NCBI RefSeq assembly: GCF_016862795.1
Contig: NZ_BONQ01000026.1
Span: forward strand, 79,737 to 143,736
DNA from: Dactylosporangium siamense
GTDB taxonomy: Bacteria; Actinomycetota; Actinomycetes; Mycobacteriales; Micromonosporaceae
DNA: 64,000 bases
Reading direction: 5' to 3'
Shown here: positions 24,313-35,317 of the stretch, in pieces
Numbering within the stretch: position 1 is the first letter of the stretch
Layout of the letters: each line of letters starts with the position of its first letter
Notes under the pieces: generated by a model
Told to the model about the DNA's origin: nothing
Database searches by the model: none
The model's input: only the letters and a program-made list of their open reading frames with translations
Made by a program: the position numbers and the translations under genes

Positions 24313-25860
24313 TCAGGGCAGGAGGTAGTTCTCGTTCAGCACGTACGGTGCCGGCTGCTGGTCGTCGCGACCGTCGTGACCGCGCGGGTCGCACTGCCGG
24401 GCCGCCACGATGCACCCCTGCACCATCGCGGCGAGGGTCCGGTCGTCCCACGCGTTCATGAAGTCGTAGTGGAACGTGGGGCCGGCGCCGCTGCTGAAGC
24501 GGACCTTCGACATGTCACCGTTCACCGGCCACGCCATCTTGAACTCGAGCTTCGGCACGGCGACCGGGTGGCTGTCCGGGCAGACCCAGCCGGAGGCGGT
24601 GTGGCTGTCGATCGGGTACACGATGTGGCTCTGGTGGTCCGGGGAGTCCAGGTGCAGCCCGTCCCAGCAGCTCGGCGCCTGGTACCGGATGTTGAGCTTG
24701 ACGTCGCGCGCCGCCGAGCAGGTCGCCGGGATGTTCTTGTTCTTGTAGCTGTTGCCGCACTCGAAGCCTTCCTCGGTCGCGGCGAGGAACTTGTCGGCGT
24801 CGGTGTTCTTGGCGTTGCCGACGACGAACCGCAGACCCTTCGGGAACGGCCGCACGCTGCGGTAGTCGGTGACGCCCGCCTTGTAGTAGATGACCTGCAG
24901 GCCCTCGGGGTTGACCGCGGTGTCGCCGTTGTACAGCGTCGGCATCCAGTACGCGGACAGGTCACCCTTGGCCTTGCACGTCGTCTGCCCCTGGGCGAGG
25001 GACTCGATCGTCGTGGCCGCGTTCGTCGTGGTGTTGCCCATGAACGTGTGCATGTGCGCGGCGCCCGGCAGGCCGGGGAACACGATCGGGTCGTCGGCGA
25101 GGTTGGTACGGCTGACCGAGCAGTTGGCCTGGAACTCGTGGAACCCGCCCTTGTTCGGCGGCACCTCGTGCGAGGCCTTCACGTTCGTGACCGGGTTCGG
25201 CGCGTTGATCCAGCCGCCGGTGCCCGTCCCGCCGCTGGTGCCCGTCCCGCCGCCGGTGCCCGTCCCGCCGCCGGTGCTGCCGGCCGGGTTCGCCGACGGG
25301 CTCGCGGGCGGGTTCACGGTCGCGGTCGCCGGCCCGGATCCCGCCGCCGCGTACACCTGGAACTCCCACAGCGAGAAGCCGTACCCGGACGACCGTTTGG
25401 TGCCGTACATCCGCACGTACCGGCCGAGCCCGCTCACGGTCAGGTTCTGCACGCCGCCGGCGCCGGTCGTGGTGCTGTACACCGCGCGCCAGTTCGTGCC
25501 GTCGACGGAGACCTGCACCTCGAACGCGGTGGCGTGGGCCCGTTCCCAGTTCAGCACGACCCGGCCGATCACGACCGGGGCACCGAGGTCGATCTGCACC
25601 CACTGCGGGTCGCTGAACGCGCTCGACCAGCGGGTCTTGGGGTCACCGTCGGTGACGGCCTTCGCCGGGTAGCCCGGTCCCTCCAGGGACGACGCGGTCG
25701 CCGGCTTGCCCTGCGACAGCGGCTTGTCCTCGGCGCTGGCCAGGTGCAGCGGCCCGGTCGCGAACCAGCCGAGGAACCCGACGAGCGCGACCGCGATCCC
25801 GGCCAGGATGAACAGCCGCGACCGCGGGAGGCGTCGCAGCGACACGGTTCCGGATCTCAT
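24313..25860 (-). CDS. Secreted DUF1996 protein with F5/8C domain
   Basis: Protein of 515 aa, ATG with AGGAG 9 nt upstream. A membrane or signal segment (about 17-35) precedes an F5/8-type C domain (about 45-170; KTRWSSAFSDPQWVQIDLGA). A Gly/Thr-rich repeat linker follows (GGGTGTGGGTGTSGGTGTGG), then a DUF1996 domain (about 215-500) with DCys-rich motifs such as CWDGLHLDSPDHQSHIVYPI and HMHTFMGN. DUF1996 is found in secreted fungal and actinobacterial proteins of unclear, possibly carbohydrate-related, role. Confidence 0.88.
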   Translation of the reverse strand: MRSGTVSLRRLPRSRLFILAGIAVALVGFLGWFATGPLHLASAEDKPLSQGKPATASSLEGPGYPAKAVTDGDPKTRWSSAFSDPQWVQIDLGAPVVIGRVVLNWERAHATAFEVQVSVDGTNWRAVYSTTTGAGGVQNLTVSGLGRYVRMYGTKRSSGYGFSLWEFQVYAAAGSGPATATVNPPASPSANPAGSTGGGTGTGGGTGTSGGTGTGGWINAPNPVTNVKASHEVPPNKGGFHEFQANCSVSRTNLADDPIVFPGLPGAAHMHTFMGNTTTNAATTIESLAQGQTTCKAKGDLSAYWMPTLYNGDTAVNPEGLQVIYYKAGVTDYRSVRPFPKGLRFVVGNAKNTDADKFLAATEEGFECGNSYKNKNIPATCSAARDVKLNIRYQAPSCWDGLHLDSPDHQSHIVYPIDSHTASGWVCPDSHPVAVPKLEFKMAWPVNGDMSKVRFSSGAGPTFHYDFMNAWDDRTLAAMVQGCIVAARQCDPRGHDGRDDQQPAPYVLNENYLLP

Positions 25861-26064
25861 CAAGAAGACTCCTGTGGTGATGTTCCGCCGCCGGTACGGG
25901 CGGCACAGCACCTGGACGCTAACCGCGCGCCGGCCGGTGCACCTGAGCCCAAAGACCCAGACGGGGCCCAGATCCGGCCCGGAATCGTGACGCCTGGGCC
26001 GCATGAAGCAGTGCCGGCGGGGCATACGCCGGCGACGGTGCAGGCCGCTGATCCGGGGGATGGC

Positions 26065-27051
26065 ATGTCGCAGCTCCTCGTCACGTCGTACGGCGATCCG
26101 CGCACTTCCGTGGCGCTGGACCGCGCGGTTCCCGCCGCGTTGGGGGCCGACGACATCCTGGTCGAGATGGAGGCCGCGCCACTCAACACGTCGGACCTCC
26201 TGCTCGTCCAGGGTGACTACGGGCTGCGGCCCGCCCTGCCGAGTCCGCTCGGCGGCGAGGGAGTCGGGCGGGTGATCGACGCCGGCGGGGACGCCGGCCG
26301 GCAGCTGGTCGGGCGGAGGGTGGTCGTCCTGCCCAGCTACGAACAGGGCACCTGGGCGGACCATGTGGCGGTGTCGCGCCGTAACGTCGTGCCGATCCGC
26401 GAGGACGGCGACCCGCTGCAACTCGCGATGCTGCCGATCAACCCGGCGACCGCGTACCTGCTGCTGACCAGGTTCGCCGAGCTCGCACCCGGCGACTGGG
26501 TCGGCCTGAACGCCGCCAACTCCGCCGTCGGCCTGTGCGTCATCGCCCTCGCCCGGCGGTGGGGCCTCAAGACACTCAACGTCGTGCGGCGCGAGGCCGC
26601 GGCCCAGACGGTGCGGGACGCTGGCGGCGACCGTGTGATCGTCGCCGGGGACGACCTGCCGGCGCAGATCGCCGACGCGCTGGACGGTGCGCAGCTCGGC
26701 CTGGCGCTGGACGCCACGGCCGGCCCGGTCGTCGCCGACCTCGCCGCAGCGCTCAGATTCCGGGGCACGATCGTCAGCTACGCCGCCGTGACCGACGCAC
26801 CCCCGGCCGTCCGCGCCCATGACGTCATCTTCAACGAGGTGACCCACACCGGGTTCTGGCTGCTCAACTGGCTGCGACAGGCCCCACGAACCGAGATCGA
26901 GCAGACATACCACACGCTCAACGACCTCGTCGCCGGCGGTGAGCTGGCGGTCCCGGTCGACGCGGTCTATCGCCTGGACGACTACCGCGACGCGATCGAA
27001 CACGCGATGGCACCGGGACGCGACGGCAAGGTCCTGTTCACGTTCACCTGA
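26065..27051 (+). CDS. MDR-family oxidoreductase (enoyl reductase/quinone oxidoreductase-like)
   Basis: Protein of 328 aa of the medium-chain dehydrogenase superfamily. A GroES-like domain (NTSDLLLVQGDYGLRPALPS, GGEGVGRVIDAGG) is followed by a Rossmann domain (LNAANSAVGLCVIALARRWG). It lacks the Cys/His zinc ligands of classical alcohol dehydrogenases and resembles the MECR/Etr1 trans-2-enoyl reductase branch. It probably uses NADPH. Divergent from the DUF1996 gene. Start at the ATG after GGGGGATGGC. Confidence 0.85.
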   Translation: MSQLLVTSYGDPRTSVALDRAVPAALGADDILVEMEAAPLNTSDLLLVQGDYGLRPALPSPLGGEGVGRVIDAGGDAGRQLVGRRVVVLPSYEQGTWADHVAVSRRNVVPIREDGDPLQLAMLPINPATAYLLLTRFAELAPGDWVGLNAANSAVGLCVIALARRWGLKTLNVVRREAAAQTVRDAGGDRVIVAGDDLPAQIADALDGAQLGLALDATAGPVVADLAAALRFRGTIVSYAAVTDAPPAVRAHDVIFNEVTHTGFWLLNWLRQAPRTEIEQTYHTLNDLVAGGELAVPVDAVYRLDDYRDAIEHAMAPGRDGKVLFTFT

Positions 27052-27138
27052 CGGACCGCGGCTGACCAGCGCTACCCACATCCCGTCCGGCCCGCCACCC
27101 GCGCAGCCTGACCCGGGACGACGTTTCCGGTCGAAGCA

Positions 27139-29061
27139 TCAGCCGACGTGGACGTGTGGCCGGTGGCGGCGGTCGGGTTCCTGCCGGCGCAGCACCTCGC
27201 GGGTGACGGGTGCGATCTCGCCCTGGCCGAAGATCAGGAAGCGGAGGAAGTTGGCGGCGGGGTTGCCTTCGGTCCACTCGAAGTAGATGTGCGGGCGCCG
27301 GCCCGTGCGGTCCCGGATGCCGAGCAGCAGTGCGGCGACAGCGCTCGCGACGGCCGGGTTCTGCAGGACCAGGACCCGGTAGCGGCCGTGCAGCACCTCG
27401 CCACGGACCACGACGGCGGAGGCGAAGTCTGAGGCGTCGGTGATCGCCACCTCGACGAAGATCACGTCGGCGGCGTCGGGGATGTCGTTGTCCGCCTGGA
27501 TCTGCCGCAGCTTCTCCTGGTAGTCCAGCGCCGCGCGGTGTGCGGGTTCCTTCGCGACGAGCCGGATCGTGCGCCGGGCGCAGTCGTGGATGAAGGTGCT
27601 GGCGGTCTCGTCGAACTGCAGGTCGGTGACCCGCAGCTCGAACGACCGGTCGATGCGCGACAGCACGGAGACCAGCAGGATGCCGGTGATGAAGCACCCG
27701 GCGATCTTCACGCCGTCCGGGCGTTCGGCGATGTTGGCGATCGTGGTGTAGACGAGGACGGCGGCGATGACCGCGAACGCGCCGAACGCGCGGCGTTGCC
27801 GGCGGCGGCGCGCGGACAGGGCGGCGGCCACGGAGGCGGAGGTGATCAGGACCAGGACGCCGGTGGCGTAGGCGCCGCCCTGGGCGTTGACGTCGGCGTC
27901 GAAGAGGACGGTGATCAGGAACGCGATGGCGAGGAACACCAGGACCAGCGGCCGCACCGCACCGGCCCAGTCCGGTGCCATCCCGTAGCGGGGCAGGTAG
28001 CGGGGCACCAGGTTCAGCAGGCCGGCCATCGCGGACGCGCCGGCGAACCAGAGGATCGCGATGGTCGCCAGGTCGTAGGCGGTGCCGAAGACCGTGCCGA
28101 GGTGCTCGTGCGCCAGGTAGGCCAGCGCCCGGCCGTCGGCCTTCCCGCCCGCCTTGAACTCGGCGGGCGGGATCAGGACGGTGGTGATGACGCTGGTGGT
28201 GAGCAGGAACCCGCTCATGATCAGCGCCGCGGTGGTGAGCAGTTTCCTGGTGTCGCGGATCCGCCCGGCCGGGTGTTCCTCGCTGTCGGCCGGATCGCCG
28301 CGGACGTGCGGCATCACCGCCACGCCGGTCTCGAACCCGGACAGGCCCAGCGCCAGTTTCGGGAACACGACCAGCGCGATCGCCACGACCAGCAGCGGAT
28401 TGCCGTGCCGGGCCGTCAGCGCCGACGACCAGTTGGTGAGCGTCGACGGGTCGGTCGCGATCAGCCACAGACCGTCGACGACGACGATCATGTTCAGCGT
28501 CAGGTAGACCCCGACGATCGCGACCGCGATGCCGACCGCCTCGGTGAAGCCGATGAGGAACACCCCGCCGAGCAGCCCCAGCAGGACCAGGGTCACCGGG
28601 ACCTCGTGGTCGTGCAGCGCCGCGGGCCAGAACGGGTTCTCGTCCAGGTGTGCGGTGGCGTCGGCGGCGGACAGCGTCATCGTGATGATGAAGTCGGTGG
28701 CCGCGAACCCGAGCAGGACCAGGACGAACAGCTTGCCCTGCCAGAACGGCAGCAGCCGCACCAGCATCGCGATCGAGCCCTCGCCGTGCGGGCTCTCCGC
28801 GGCGACCCTCCGGTACACCGGCAACGCGCCGAGCAGCGTGACCAGGATCAGCACCACGGTCGCCACGGGTGCCAGCAGCCCGGCGGCGAGCGCGGCGATC
28901 CCCGGCTGGTAGCCGAGGGTCGAGAAGTAGTCCACCCCGGTCAGGCACATCACCTTCCACCACGGGTGGCGGCGGTCCGCGGCCGGTTTGGCGCCCGGCC
29001 CCGCGTGCTGCAGCGACCGGTCGTTGATGCCCGACAGCAGCCAGGCGCGGATCCCGGTCAT
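27139..29061 (-). CDS. APC-superfamily amino acid/cation permease
   Basis: Permease of 640 aa with about 12 TM helices (residues 40-480) starting near [21 protein letters not shown] hydrophilic cytoplasmic C-terminal domain of about 150 residues follows ([20 protein letters not shown] and [20 protein letters not shown]). That architecture is used by APC-type amino acid transporters and distantly by KUP potassium transporters. Substrate unknown. It is divergent from an ABC importer. Confidence 0.85.
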   Translation of the reverse strand: MTGIRAWLLSGINDRSLQHAGPGAKPAADRRHPWWKVMCLTGVDYFSTLGYQPGIAALAAGLLAPVATVVLILVTLLGALPVYRRVAAESPHGEGSIAMLVRLLPFWQGKLFVLVLLGFAATDFIITMTLSAADATAHLDENPFWPAALHDHEVPVTLVLLGLLGGVFLIGFTEAVGIAVAIVGVYLTLNMIVVVDGLWLIATDPSTLTNWSSALTARHGNPLLVVAIALVVFPKLALGLSGFETGVAVMPHVRGDPADSEEHPAGRIRDTRKLLTTAALIMSGFLLTTSVITTVLIPPAEFKAGGKADGRALAYLAHEHLGTVFGTAYDLATIAILWFAGASAMAGLLNLVPRYLPRYGMAPDWAGAVRPLVLVFLAIAFLITVLFDADVNAQGGAYATGVLVLITSASVAAALSARRRRQRRAFGAFAVIAAVLVYTTIANIAERPDGVKIAGCFITGILLVSVLSRIDRSFELRVTDLQFDETASTFIHDCARRTIRLVAKEPAHRAALDYQEKLRQIQADNDIPDAADVIFVEVAITDASDFASAVVVRGEVLHGRYRVLVLQNPAVASAVAALLLGIRDRTGRRPHIYFEWTEGNPAANFLRFLIFGQGEIAPVTREVLRRQEPDRRHRPHVHVG

Positions 29062-29314
29062 CGCGGGCCGGCTCCACGGCCGTCAGGCCCGTTGACGCGA
29101 CGCTCACCCCGGGGGGTGATCCGGCCGGGGCGGCGAAACGAGACGTCTGGAGTCTCCTGCACGGCTGGCCTGTACCCCGCGACACGGCAAGTAGCAACCC
29201 TCGGCGGATGAGGCCCCGGCGCCGTCGTAGCCCGGCAGATGAACTCACGCGACAGCAACACCTGCGAAACACCACGTGGCTACCTTCGTGCCACCTTCCG
29301 ATGAGGAGATCACG
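29062..29314. other. Divergent intergenic region with hairpins
   Basis: A 253-bp stretch between the APC gene and the ABC importer. It holds a CACCCCGGGGGGTG stem (about 29103-29118) and GAGACGTCTGGAGTCTC. I looked for TPP and ydaO/yuaA (c-di-AMP) riboswitch signatures because of the flanking transporters and found no convincing match. Confidence 0.3.
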
Positions 29315-30397
29315 ATGGGGCACCCTATGGATCGACGTTTGTTCATGTTACGCACCGCGCGGGCGGCGGCCGGCCTCGCGGTCCTGGGGTCGGCGGCGAC
29401 CGTGCTCGCGGCGTGCGGCGACGACGACGAGGCGCCGTCCACGTCGGCGTCCGGCGGCAAGGACTTCGGCACGCTCAACTACCAGCTGTCCTGGATCAAG
29501 AACGTCGAGTTCGCGGGCGCGTACATCGCCGACACCAACGGCTACTACAAGGAAGCCGGGTTCAGCTCGGTCAACCTGATGGCCGGCGGGCCGAACGTCA
29601 GCCAGGACTCCGTGGTCACCGCCGGCAAGGCGCTGGTGGGCATCTCCTCACCGGACATCACCGGCGCGGCGATCCTGAAAGGGGCACCGCTGGTCGCGAT
29701 CGGCGCCCAGTACCAGAAGAACCCGTTCTGCATCATGAGCCTGGCCAGCAAGCCGATCAACAGCCCCCAGGACCTGGTGGGCAGGAAGATCGGCGTGCAG
29801 GCGACCAACGAGCCGGTCTGGAACGCGTTCCTGAAGGCCAACAACCTCGACCCGAGCAAGATCACGAAGGTGCCGGCGCAGTTCGACCCGCAGCCGCTGG
29901 TCGCGAAGGAGGTCGACGGCTGGTTCTCGTTCTTCACCAACGAGCCGAACCTGCTCAAGACCAAGGGCATCGACACCGCGGTGATGCTGCTCAACGACCA
30001 CGGATATCCGATGGTGTCGGAGATCTACGTGGTCCGCAAGGACACCCTCGTCAAGGACCGCGACAAGGTCAAGGCGATGCTGATCGGCGACATCCGCGGC
30101 TGGACCAAGTCGATCCAGGACCCGGCGCTCGGGGCGAAGCTCGCCGCCACCGTCTACGGCAAGGACCTCGGGCTCAGCGAGGCCGAGCAGGTCCTGGAGT
30201 CCGCGGCGCAGAACACCGTCGTGCAGACCGCCGACACGAAGGCCAACGGCCTGTTCACCATCACCGACCAGCTCATCGAGCAGACGATCAAGACCCTCGC
30301 GCTGGGCGGCGTCACCGTCACCAAGGACCAGCTGTTCGACCTGTCGGTCCTCAAGGAGGTCTACCAGGCCGACCCCAGCCTCAAGGTCACCCCCTGA
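29315..30397 (+). CDS. ABC transporter substrate-binding lipoprotein, NMT1/THI5-like
   Basis: Lipoprotein of 360 aa. DRRLFMLR precedes a hydrophobic segment and the lipobox LAAC (Cys near residue 34). The mature domain opens [20 protein letters not shown], typical of SsuA/THI5-like binding proteins for HMP, sulfonates or similar small anions. A strong GAGGAG precedes the ATG at 29315. It heads a four-gene importer; the ligand cannot be decided from sequence. Confidence 0.88.
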   Translation: MGHPMDRRLFMLRTARAAAGLAVLGSAATVLAACGDDDEAPSTSASGGKDFGTLNYQLSWIKNVEFAGAYIADTNGYYKEAGFSSVNLMAGGPNVSQDSVVTAGKALVGISSPDITGAAILKGAPLVAIGAQYQKNPFCIMSLASKPINSPQDLVGRKIGVQATNEPVWNAFLKANNLDPSKITKVPAQFDPQPLVAKEVDGWFSFFTNEPNLLKTKGIDTAVMLLNDHGYPMVSEIYVVRKDTLVKDRDKVKAMLIGDIRGWTKSIQDPALGAKLAATVYGKDLGLSEAEQVLESAAQNTVVQTADTKANGLFTITDQLIEQTIKTLALGGVTVTKDQLFDLSVLKEVYQADPSLKVTP

Positions 30398-31203
30398 GCA
30401 CCGAAACGGCCGCGCCGGCCGACCGTGGGATCGTGCTGCGCCAGCTCAGCAAGCAGTTCACGATCCGCCGGTCGGTCGTGACCGCGCTGGACCGGGTCGA
30501 CCTGGACACGGCCGCCGGGGCCTTCGTCGCGTTGCTCGGCCCGTCCGGCTGCGGCAAGTCCACGATCCTGCGGATCCTCGCCGACCTGGAGCAGCCGACG
30601 TCCGGCGCCGCGTTCGTGCACGGTGAGGCACCGGCGCAGACGCGGCGCAACCACCATCTGGGCATCGCGTTCCAGGACGCGGCGCTGCTGCCGTGGCGGT
30701 CGGTGACCGCGAACATCCGGCTGCCGCTGCAGGTCAGCGGGGTCAAGGTCGACGACACCACGGTCGCGGACCTGATCCGGCTGGTCGGGTTGGAGGGCTT
30801 CGAGCAGGCCCGTCCCGCGCAGCTGTCCGGCGGCATGCGGCAGCGGGTGGCGATCGCCCGCGCCCTCGTGGTCGAACCGCGGATCCTGCTGCTGGACGAG
30901 CCGTTCGGGGCCCTCGATGAGATGACCCGCCAGCGGCTCAACCTGGAGCTGCAGCGGATCTGGACCGAACGCGCCACAACCACCCTGCTGGTCACCCACT
31001 CCATCGCCGAGGCGGTCTTCCTCGCCGACACCGTGGCCGTGATGAGCCTCCGCCCGGGGCGCATCGTGGCCCAGATCGACATCGACCTGCCCCGGCCACG
31101 GACCCCGGAAATGCTGCGCACACAACGGTTCCACGAACTCGAGGACCAGCTCAGCGCGCTGCTGTTCGGCGGCGACCCGGCGCTCACCGGCGAGGCCCGG
31201 TGA
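30394..31203 (+). CDS. ABC importer ATP-binding protein
   Basis: ATPase of 269 aa. Walker A is GPSGCGKST, the Q-loop is [12 protein letters not shown], the signature is [16 protein letters not shown] and Walker B is [15 protein letters not shown], followed by [15 protein letters not shown]. These match the nitrate/taurine/SsuB group. The only start compatible with the conserved N terminus is a CTG at 30394 that overlaps the upstream TGA as CTGA; a GTG at 30433 would cut 13 residues. Confidence 0.88.
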   Translation: MSTETAAPADRGIVLRQLSKQFTIRRSVVTALDRVDLDTAAGAFVALLGPSGCGKSTILRILADLEQPTSGAAFVHGEAPAQTRRNHHLGIAFQDAALLPWRSVTANIRLPLQVSGVKVDDTTVADLIRLVGLEGFEQARPAQLSGGMRQRVAIARALVVEPRILLLDEPFGALDEMTRQRLNLELQRIWTERATTTLLVTHSIAEAVFLADTVAVMSLRPGRIVAQIDIDLPRPRTPEMLRTQRFHELEDQLSALLFGGDPALTGEAR

Positions 31204-31955
31204 GACCGGCAGCCTGGTTGCCCGGTGCGCTCGGCCTCCTCGCGCTGCTGCTGGCGTGGGAACTGGCCGGCCGCACGGTCTTCGCGACGTCCGGCGTCGT
31301 GCCACCGCCGACCGCCATCTCGGCCCAGCTGTTCAACGACGGCCTGGACTTCTACTGGCCCAACATCGTGACGACGCTGCGGGAGGCGGGCGCCGGCTGG
31401 CTGTACGGCAACCTCATCGCCGTCGCGCTCGCGGTCACCTTCGTGCAGATCCCGCTCGTCGAGCGGGCGCTGCTGCAACTCGCCCTCGCCAGCTACTGCC
31501 TGCCGGTGATCGCGATCGGGCCCGTGCTCGCCGTGCTCTTCAGCGACGACACCCCGAAGGTGATCCTGGCGGCGCTGTCGGTCATCTTCACCACGCTCGT
31601 CGGCACCCTGGTCGGGCTGCGCAGCGCCGACCGGACCAGCCTCGACCTGGTCCGTGCCTACGGCGGCGGCTCATGGACCCAGCTGTGGCGGGTCCGGCTC
31701 CGCGCGTGCCTGCCGGGCCTGTTCGCCGGCCTGCGCATCGCGGCACCGGCGGCGATGCTCGGCGCGATCATCGGCGAATACCTGGGAGCCGAGTCCGGCC
31801 TCGGCGTCGCGATGATCAACTCACAGCAGAGCCTCGCCGTCGAACGGACCTGGGGCATCGCCCTCGTCGCCACCGCACTGTCCGGCGCCGCGTACGGGCT
31901 CACCGCACTGGCCGGCACGCTGCTGACCCCGTGGGCACCGCGGGTGAAACGATGA
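31200..31955 (+). CDS. ABC importer permease 1
   Basis: Permease of 251 aa, GTG overlapping the ATPase stop (GTGA). About six TM helices and the cytoplasmic EAA-type loop around [20 protein letters not shown]. It belongs to the binding-protein-dependent (TauC/SsuC-like) permeases. Paired with a second, different permease, suggesting a heterodimeric channel. Confidence 0.9.
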   Translation: MRPAAWLPGALGLLALLLAWELAGRTVFATSGVVPPPTAISAQLFNDGLDFYWPNIVTTLREAGAGWLYGNLIAVALAVTFVQIPLVERALLQLALASYCLPVIAIGPVLAVLFSDDTPKVILAALSVIFTTLVGTLVGLRSADRTSLDLVRAYGGGSWTQLWRVRLRACLPGLFAGLRIAAPAAMLGAIIGEYLGAESGLGVAMINSQQSLAVERTWGIALVATALSGAAYGLTALAGTLLTPWAPRVKR

Positions 31956-32752
31956 ACCGGGCGGTGAAACGGGTCCTGATCGGCCTCGGCAGCGCCGCGC
32001 TGTCGGTCGGCGTGATCTGCGCCGTCTGGCAGGGACTGATCAGCGGCTTCGACCTCGACCCCTTCCTGACCCGAGGTCCGCTGGACGTCTGGCGCTATCT
32101 CCTCGACCCCGAGCACGACGCCGAACGGGCGCTGCTGGCCGAGGCGAGCCGGATCACCGCGCGGGACGCCGTCATCGGCATGGTTGCGGGCACGACCGCG
32201 GCCGTCGCCATGGCGCTCGCGTTCGCCCTGTGGCGCAGCTTCGAGCAGACGGTCATGCCCGTCGCGATGGCCCTGCGGGCGGTCCCACTCGTCGCGATGA
32301 CCCCGCTGATCGCGCTGGTCTTCGGGCGCGGGCTGCTGTCGGTCACGGTGATCGCCGGCATCGTCACCTTCTTCCCGGTCCTGGTGAACGTGTCCCTCGC
32401 CCTGCGGGCGGTGCCGGCCTCCGCGCTCGACCTGATGCACGCCTACGGCGCGTCGCCGGCCACCACGCTGTGGCGGGTGCAGGTGCCGTCCGCGCTGCCG
32501 GCGCTCTTCGCCGCGATGCGGGTCGCCGCCCCGCTCGCGCTGGTCGGGGCCCTGCTCGCCGAGTGGCTGACCACCGGCCGTGGTCTCGGCTACCTCATGC
32601 TGCAGTCGGTGACGACGTTCGAGCTGGACCGGATGTGGACCGCGGTGACGATCGTGACGGTGGCGTCGATCCTGCTCTACACGGTGATCAGCGTGCTGGA
32701 GCAGCTCACCCTGGCCCGTTACGCCCCCGACCAGGCCCGCCGCGCGCTGTGA
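31952..32752 (+). CDS. ABC importer permease 2
   Basis: Permease of 266 aa, ATG overlapping the previous stop (ATGA). TM helices plus an EAA loop HAYGASPATTLWRVQVPSAL then PALFAAMRVAAPLA. Last gene of the importer. Two-permease arrangements occur in thiamine-precursor and riboflavin-type THI5-like importers, which is the best hint to substrate. Confidence 0.9.
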   Translation: MNRAVKRVLIGLGSAALSVGVICAVWQGLISGFDLDPFLTRGPLDVWRYLLDPEHDAERALLAEASRITARDAVIGMVAGTTAAVAMALAFALWRSFEQTVMPVAMALRAVPLVAMTPLIALVFGRGLLSVTVIAGIVTFFPVLVNVSLALRAVPASALDLMHAYGASPATTLWRVQVPSALPALFAAMRVAAPLALVGALLAEWLTTGRGLGYLMLQSVTTFELDRMWTAVTIVTVASILLYTVISVLEQLTLARYAPDQARRAL

Positions 32753-32851
32753 CCGGCCGGCTCGACCCGTACACCATGATCCGTCGCGGAAAAGTCCTAC
32801 ATCCGGCGCCGCCGGTGACGAACGGAAGGGAAACACGCAAGGGAGCGTCAG

Positions 32852-34477
32852 ATGGCGAACGGCGTTGCCGGCGGTGACGGTGTCACGGCCGGCCGTGGGG
32901 GCTGGTTCGGCAACCGGAGCGTTGCGGTCAAGATCGGGTTCGTCGTGGCGTTCTCGGTGCTGACGACGGTGACGGTCGCCCTGACGGCCGTGGCGCAGCT
33001 GGGGAACCTGCGCGGCAACGTGAGTTCGCTCAGCGGGCACAACATCGCCCGCCTGACCTACCTGTCGGACATGCAGAAGGCGTTCAGCCAGATGCTGCTC
33101 AATGCCCTGGCCCGCAACCAGGCCCAGGACCCCGCCGTCGTCCGGCAGGCACAGGCCGGCTTCCAGGAGTCGATCGGCGCGGTGAACACCGCCTTCGAGG
33201 GCTACGCCGGCGTCCCGGACCCGGACGCCCAGCAGCGCCGGCTCACCGACCAGTTCCGCACCAACTGGGAGCAGTTCCAGACCGTGCTCGGCCAGCTGTC
33301 GGCGGTGTCACCGACCGACCCGAGCGTGCAGACCATCGGTATGCGCGCCAACGAGATGACCGAGCAGGCGCAGAACATCATCGTCGAGCTGGCCGGCTAC
33401 GAGGAAAGCACCGCCGGGAAGATGGTCGCGCAGGCCCACCGGACCTACTCGACCGCGCTGCGGACCCTCATCATCGTGCTGGTCGTGGGGCTGCTCGTCG
33501 CGGCACTCGTCGCCTTCCTGGTCATCCGCCAGATCGTGCGGCCGCTGCGGGAGATGCGCGCGGTGGCGCTCGCGATGGCCAAGGGTGACCTCACCCAGCA
33601 CTCACCGGTCCGGTTCCGCGACGAGGTCGGCGACACGGCGCACGCGCTGAACATCGGCACCCGCCACATCCGCGGGGCCATCCAGACGTTGCACAGCAGC
33701 GCCCAGCGGCTGGCCGCCAGCGGTGACCACATGGCCGCGAACTCCTCGGAGATCTCGGTCGGCGCGACCGAGGCGTCCCGTGAGGCCGCCGCCGTCTCCG
33801 GGGCCGCCGGCGACGTGTCCGGCAACATCCAGATCCTCGCCGACGGCTCCCACCAGATGCGGGCCTCGATCGAGGAGATCTCCCGCAGCGCCTCCGAAGG
33901 CGTCACCGTCGCCGCCGAGGCCGTGCACGTCGCCGCCGCGACCACCGACATCGTCACCAAGCTCGGCGAGTCCTCGGTGCAGATCGGCAACGTCATCAAG
34001 ACCATCACCGCCATCGCGGAACAGACGAACCTGCTGGCCCTCAACGCGACGATCGAAGCCGCCCGCGCCGGCGAGTCCGGCAAGGGCTTCGCCGTGGTCG
34101 CCGGCGAGGTCAAGGACCTGGCCCAGGAGACCGCCCAGGCCACCGACAACATCGCCCGGCAGGTGCAGGCGATCCAGTCCGACACGTCCAGCGCCGTCGC
34201 GGCGATCAGTCAGATCGGCGCGATCATCGAGCGGATCAACAACTACCAGCTGACCGTCGCCGCCGCGGTCGAGGAGCAGACCGCGACGACGGACGAGATG
34301 AACCGCAACGTCATGGCCGCGGCGCAGGGCAGCGTGGCCATCGCCCGCAACATCTCCACCGTGGCCACGGCGACCGAACGCACCATGCGAGGCGCGGCCG
34401 ACAACTCCCGCGCCGCGAACGAGCTCGCGGAGATGTCCCAGGAGCTGCGAGCGGTCGTCGCACAGTTCAAGGTGTGA
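32852..34477 (+). CDS. Methyl-accepting chemotaxis protein
   Basis: Chemoreceptor of 541 aa. TM1 (about 25-47), a four-helix-bundle-like extracellular domain (50-205), TM2 (about 210-230), HAMP (232-285) and the signalling domain with the highly conserved hairpin [20 protein letters not shown] then [15 protein letters not shown]. It signals to a CheA/CheW array. No other chemotaxis genes are nearby. It implies a motile stage, consistent with zoosporic Micromonosporaceae. RBS AAGGGAG before the ATG. Confidence 0.95.
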   Translation: MANGVAGGDGVTAGRGGWFGNRSVAVKIGFVVAFSVLTTVTVALTAVAQLGNLRGNVSSLSGHNIARLTYLSDMQKAFSQMLLNALARNQAQDPAVVRQAQAGFQESIGAVNTAFEGYAGVPDPDAQQRRLTDQFRTNWEQFQTVLGQLSAVSPTDPSVQTIGMRANEMTEQAQNIIVELAGYEESTAGKMVAQAHRTYSTALRTLIIVLVVGLLVAALVAFLVIRQIVRPLREMRAVALAMAKGDLTQHSPVRFRDEVGDTAHALNIGTRHIRGAIQTLHSSAQRLAASGDHMAANSSEISVGATEASREAAAVSGAAGDVSGNIQILADGSHQMRASIEEISRSASEGVTVAAEAVHVAAATTDIVTKLGESSVQIGNVIKTITAIAEQTNLLALNATIEAARAGESGKGFAVVAGEVKDLAQETAQATDNIARQVQAIQSDTSSAVAAISQIGAIIERINNYQLTVAAAVEEQTATTDEMNRNVMAAAQGSVAIARNISTVATATERTMRGAADNSRAANELAEMSQELRAVVAQFKV

Positions 34478-35255
34478 CCGGCCGGCCACCGGCGGCGGGT
34501 GCATCTTCCACGGCGAGGGTCGCCCAGACGACCTTGCCGGTCCCGACCGGGTGCGCGCCCCACGCGGTGGTCAGCCGGGCGACGGTGTGCAGACCGCGTC
34601 CACGCCAGCACAGTCCGAATTGATCGTCGGCAACCGGGTCGAGCAACCGGGGCATCTTCGGGCAGTCGTCGTGGACCTGGACCACCAGGCAGCGACGCCG
34701 GTGAGCGACGGTCACGGCGATGTCGGCGCCCGCATGACACACCGCGTTGTCGACCAGTTCGCCCACCACCTCCCGCGCCGCATACAGCAGCCGGCGCGGG
34801 AGATCCCAGGCGGCGCACGCGTCGGTGACGAAATCCCGGGCCAGCGCGGCGGCCCACGGCGTGACCGCGAAGGCTTGGCCCCGCCAGCGCTCGGCGCTGA
34901 CGAGCCCGGCGGCGATGAGCTCCGCCTCGGCGCGGGTGGCGACGAGGTTCGAATCCGCGCAGTACGGGCGCAGCACCTCGCGCACCTGCGCCCCGGCGAC
35001 CACGACCAGTGGCACCCCCGACGCGCGGCGGGCCTCCCGGCGCATCAGCAGGAACATCGGCACGACCTGGGCGCCGACGTCCAGTCCGAGGAGGTCGATC
35101 ACCAGCGCGACCGGCTGCTCGGCCAGGCACTTGGCCAGACCCGTCCGGACCGACGGCATCTCGGCCGTGCCCAGCGCACCGTCCAGGGCCAGGCAGACAC
35201 TGTCCTGGCTCCGGGTGATGGTGACGAGGAACGACCTGGCGTCGATGTTCCGCAT
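34467..35255 (-). CDS. STAS-HATPase fusion (anti-sigma-type regulator)
   Basis: Protein of 262 aa combining two partner-switching modules. An N-terminal STAS domain spans about 8-115 ([30 protein letters not shown]), and a C-terminal GHKL ATPase of the SpoIIAB/RsbW type spans about 125-250 ([35 protein letters not shown]). The STAS loop lacks the phosphorylatable Ser/Thr of SpoIIAA. GGAGGT before the ATG at 35255 favours this start. It overlaps the MCP 3' end by 11 bp, convergently. Confidence 0.85.
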   Translation of the reverse strand: MRNIDARSFLVTITRSQDSVCLALDGALGTAEMPSVRTGLAKCLAEQPVALVIDLLGLDVGAQVVPMFLLMRREARRASGVPLVVVAGAQVREVLRPYCADSNLVATRAEAELIAAGLVSAERWRGQAFAVTPWAAALARDFVTDACAAWDLPRRLLYAAREVVGELVDNAVCHAGADIAVTVAHRRRCLVVQVHDDCPKMPRLLDPVADDQFGLCWRGRGLHTVARLTTAWGAHPVGTGKVVWATLAVEDAPAAGGRPVTP

Positions 35256-35317
35256 CGTACCTCCGGTGGACGTCACCGTGCGTCAATCACCCGATCGGGT
35301 GTCTCCCGACGAAAGGA

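Noticed and set aside
23617..27051. Very long open frame on the plus strand
   Set aside because: Only the last 328 codons (from 26065) encode a recognisable protein; the rest is antisense to real genes with high-GC bias.
29062..29314. TPP or c-di-AMP riboswitch
   Set aside because: The flanking THI5-like importer and APC permease invited it, but neither strand shows the conserved core sequences; only GC-rich hairpins are visible.
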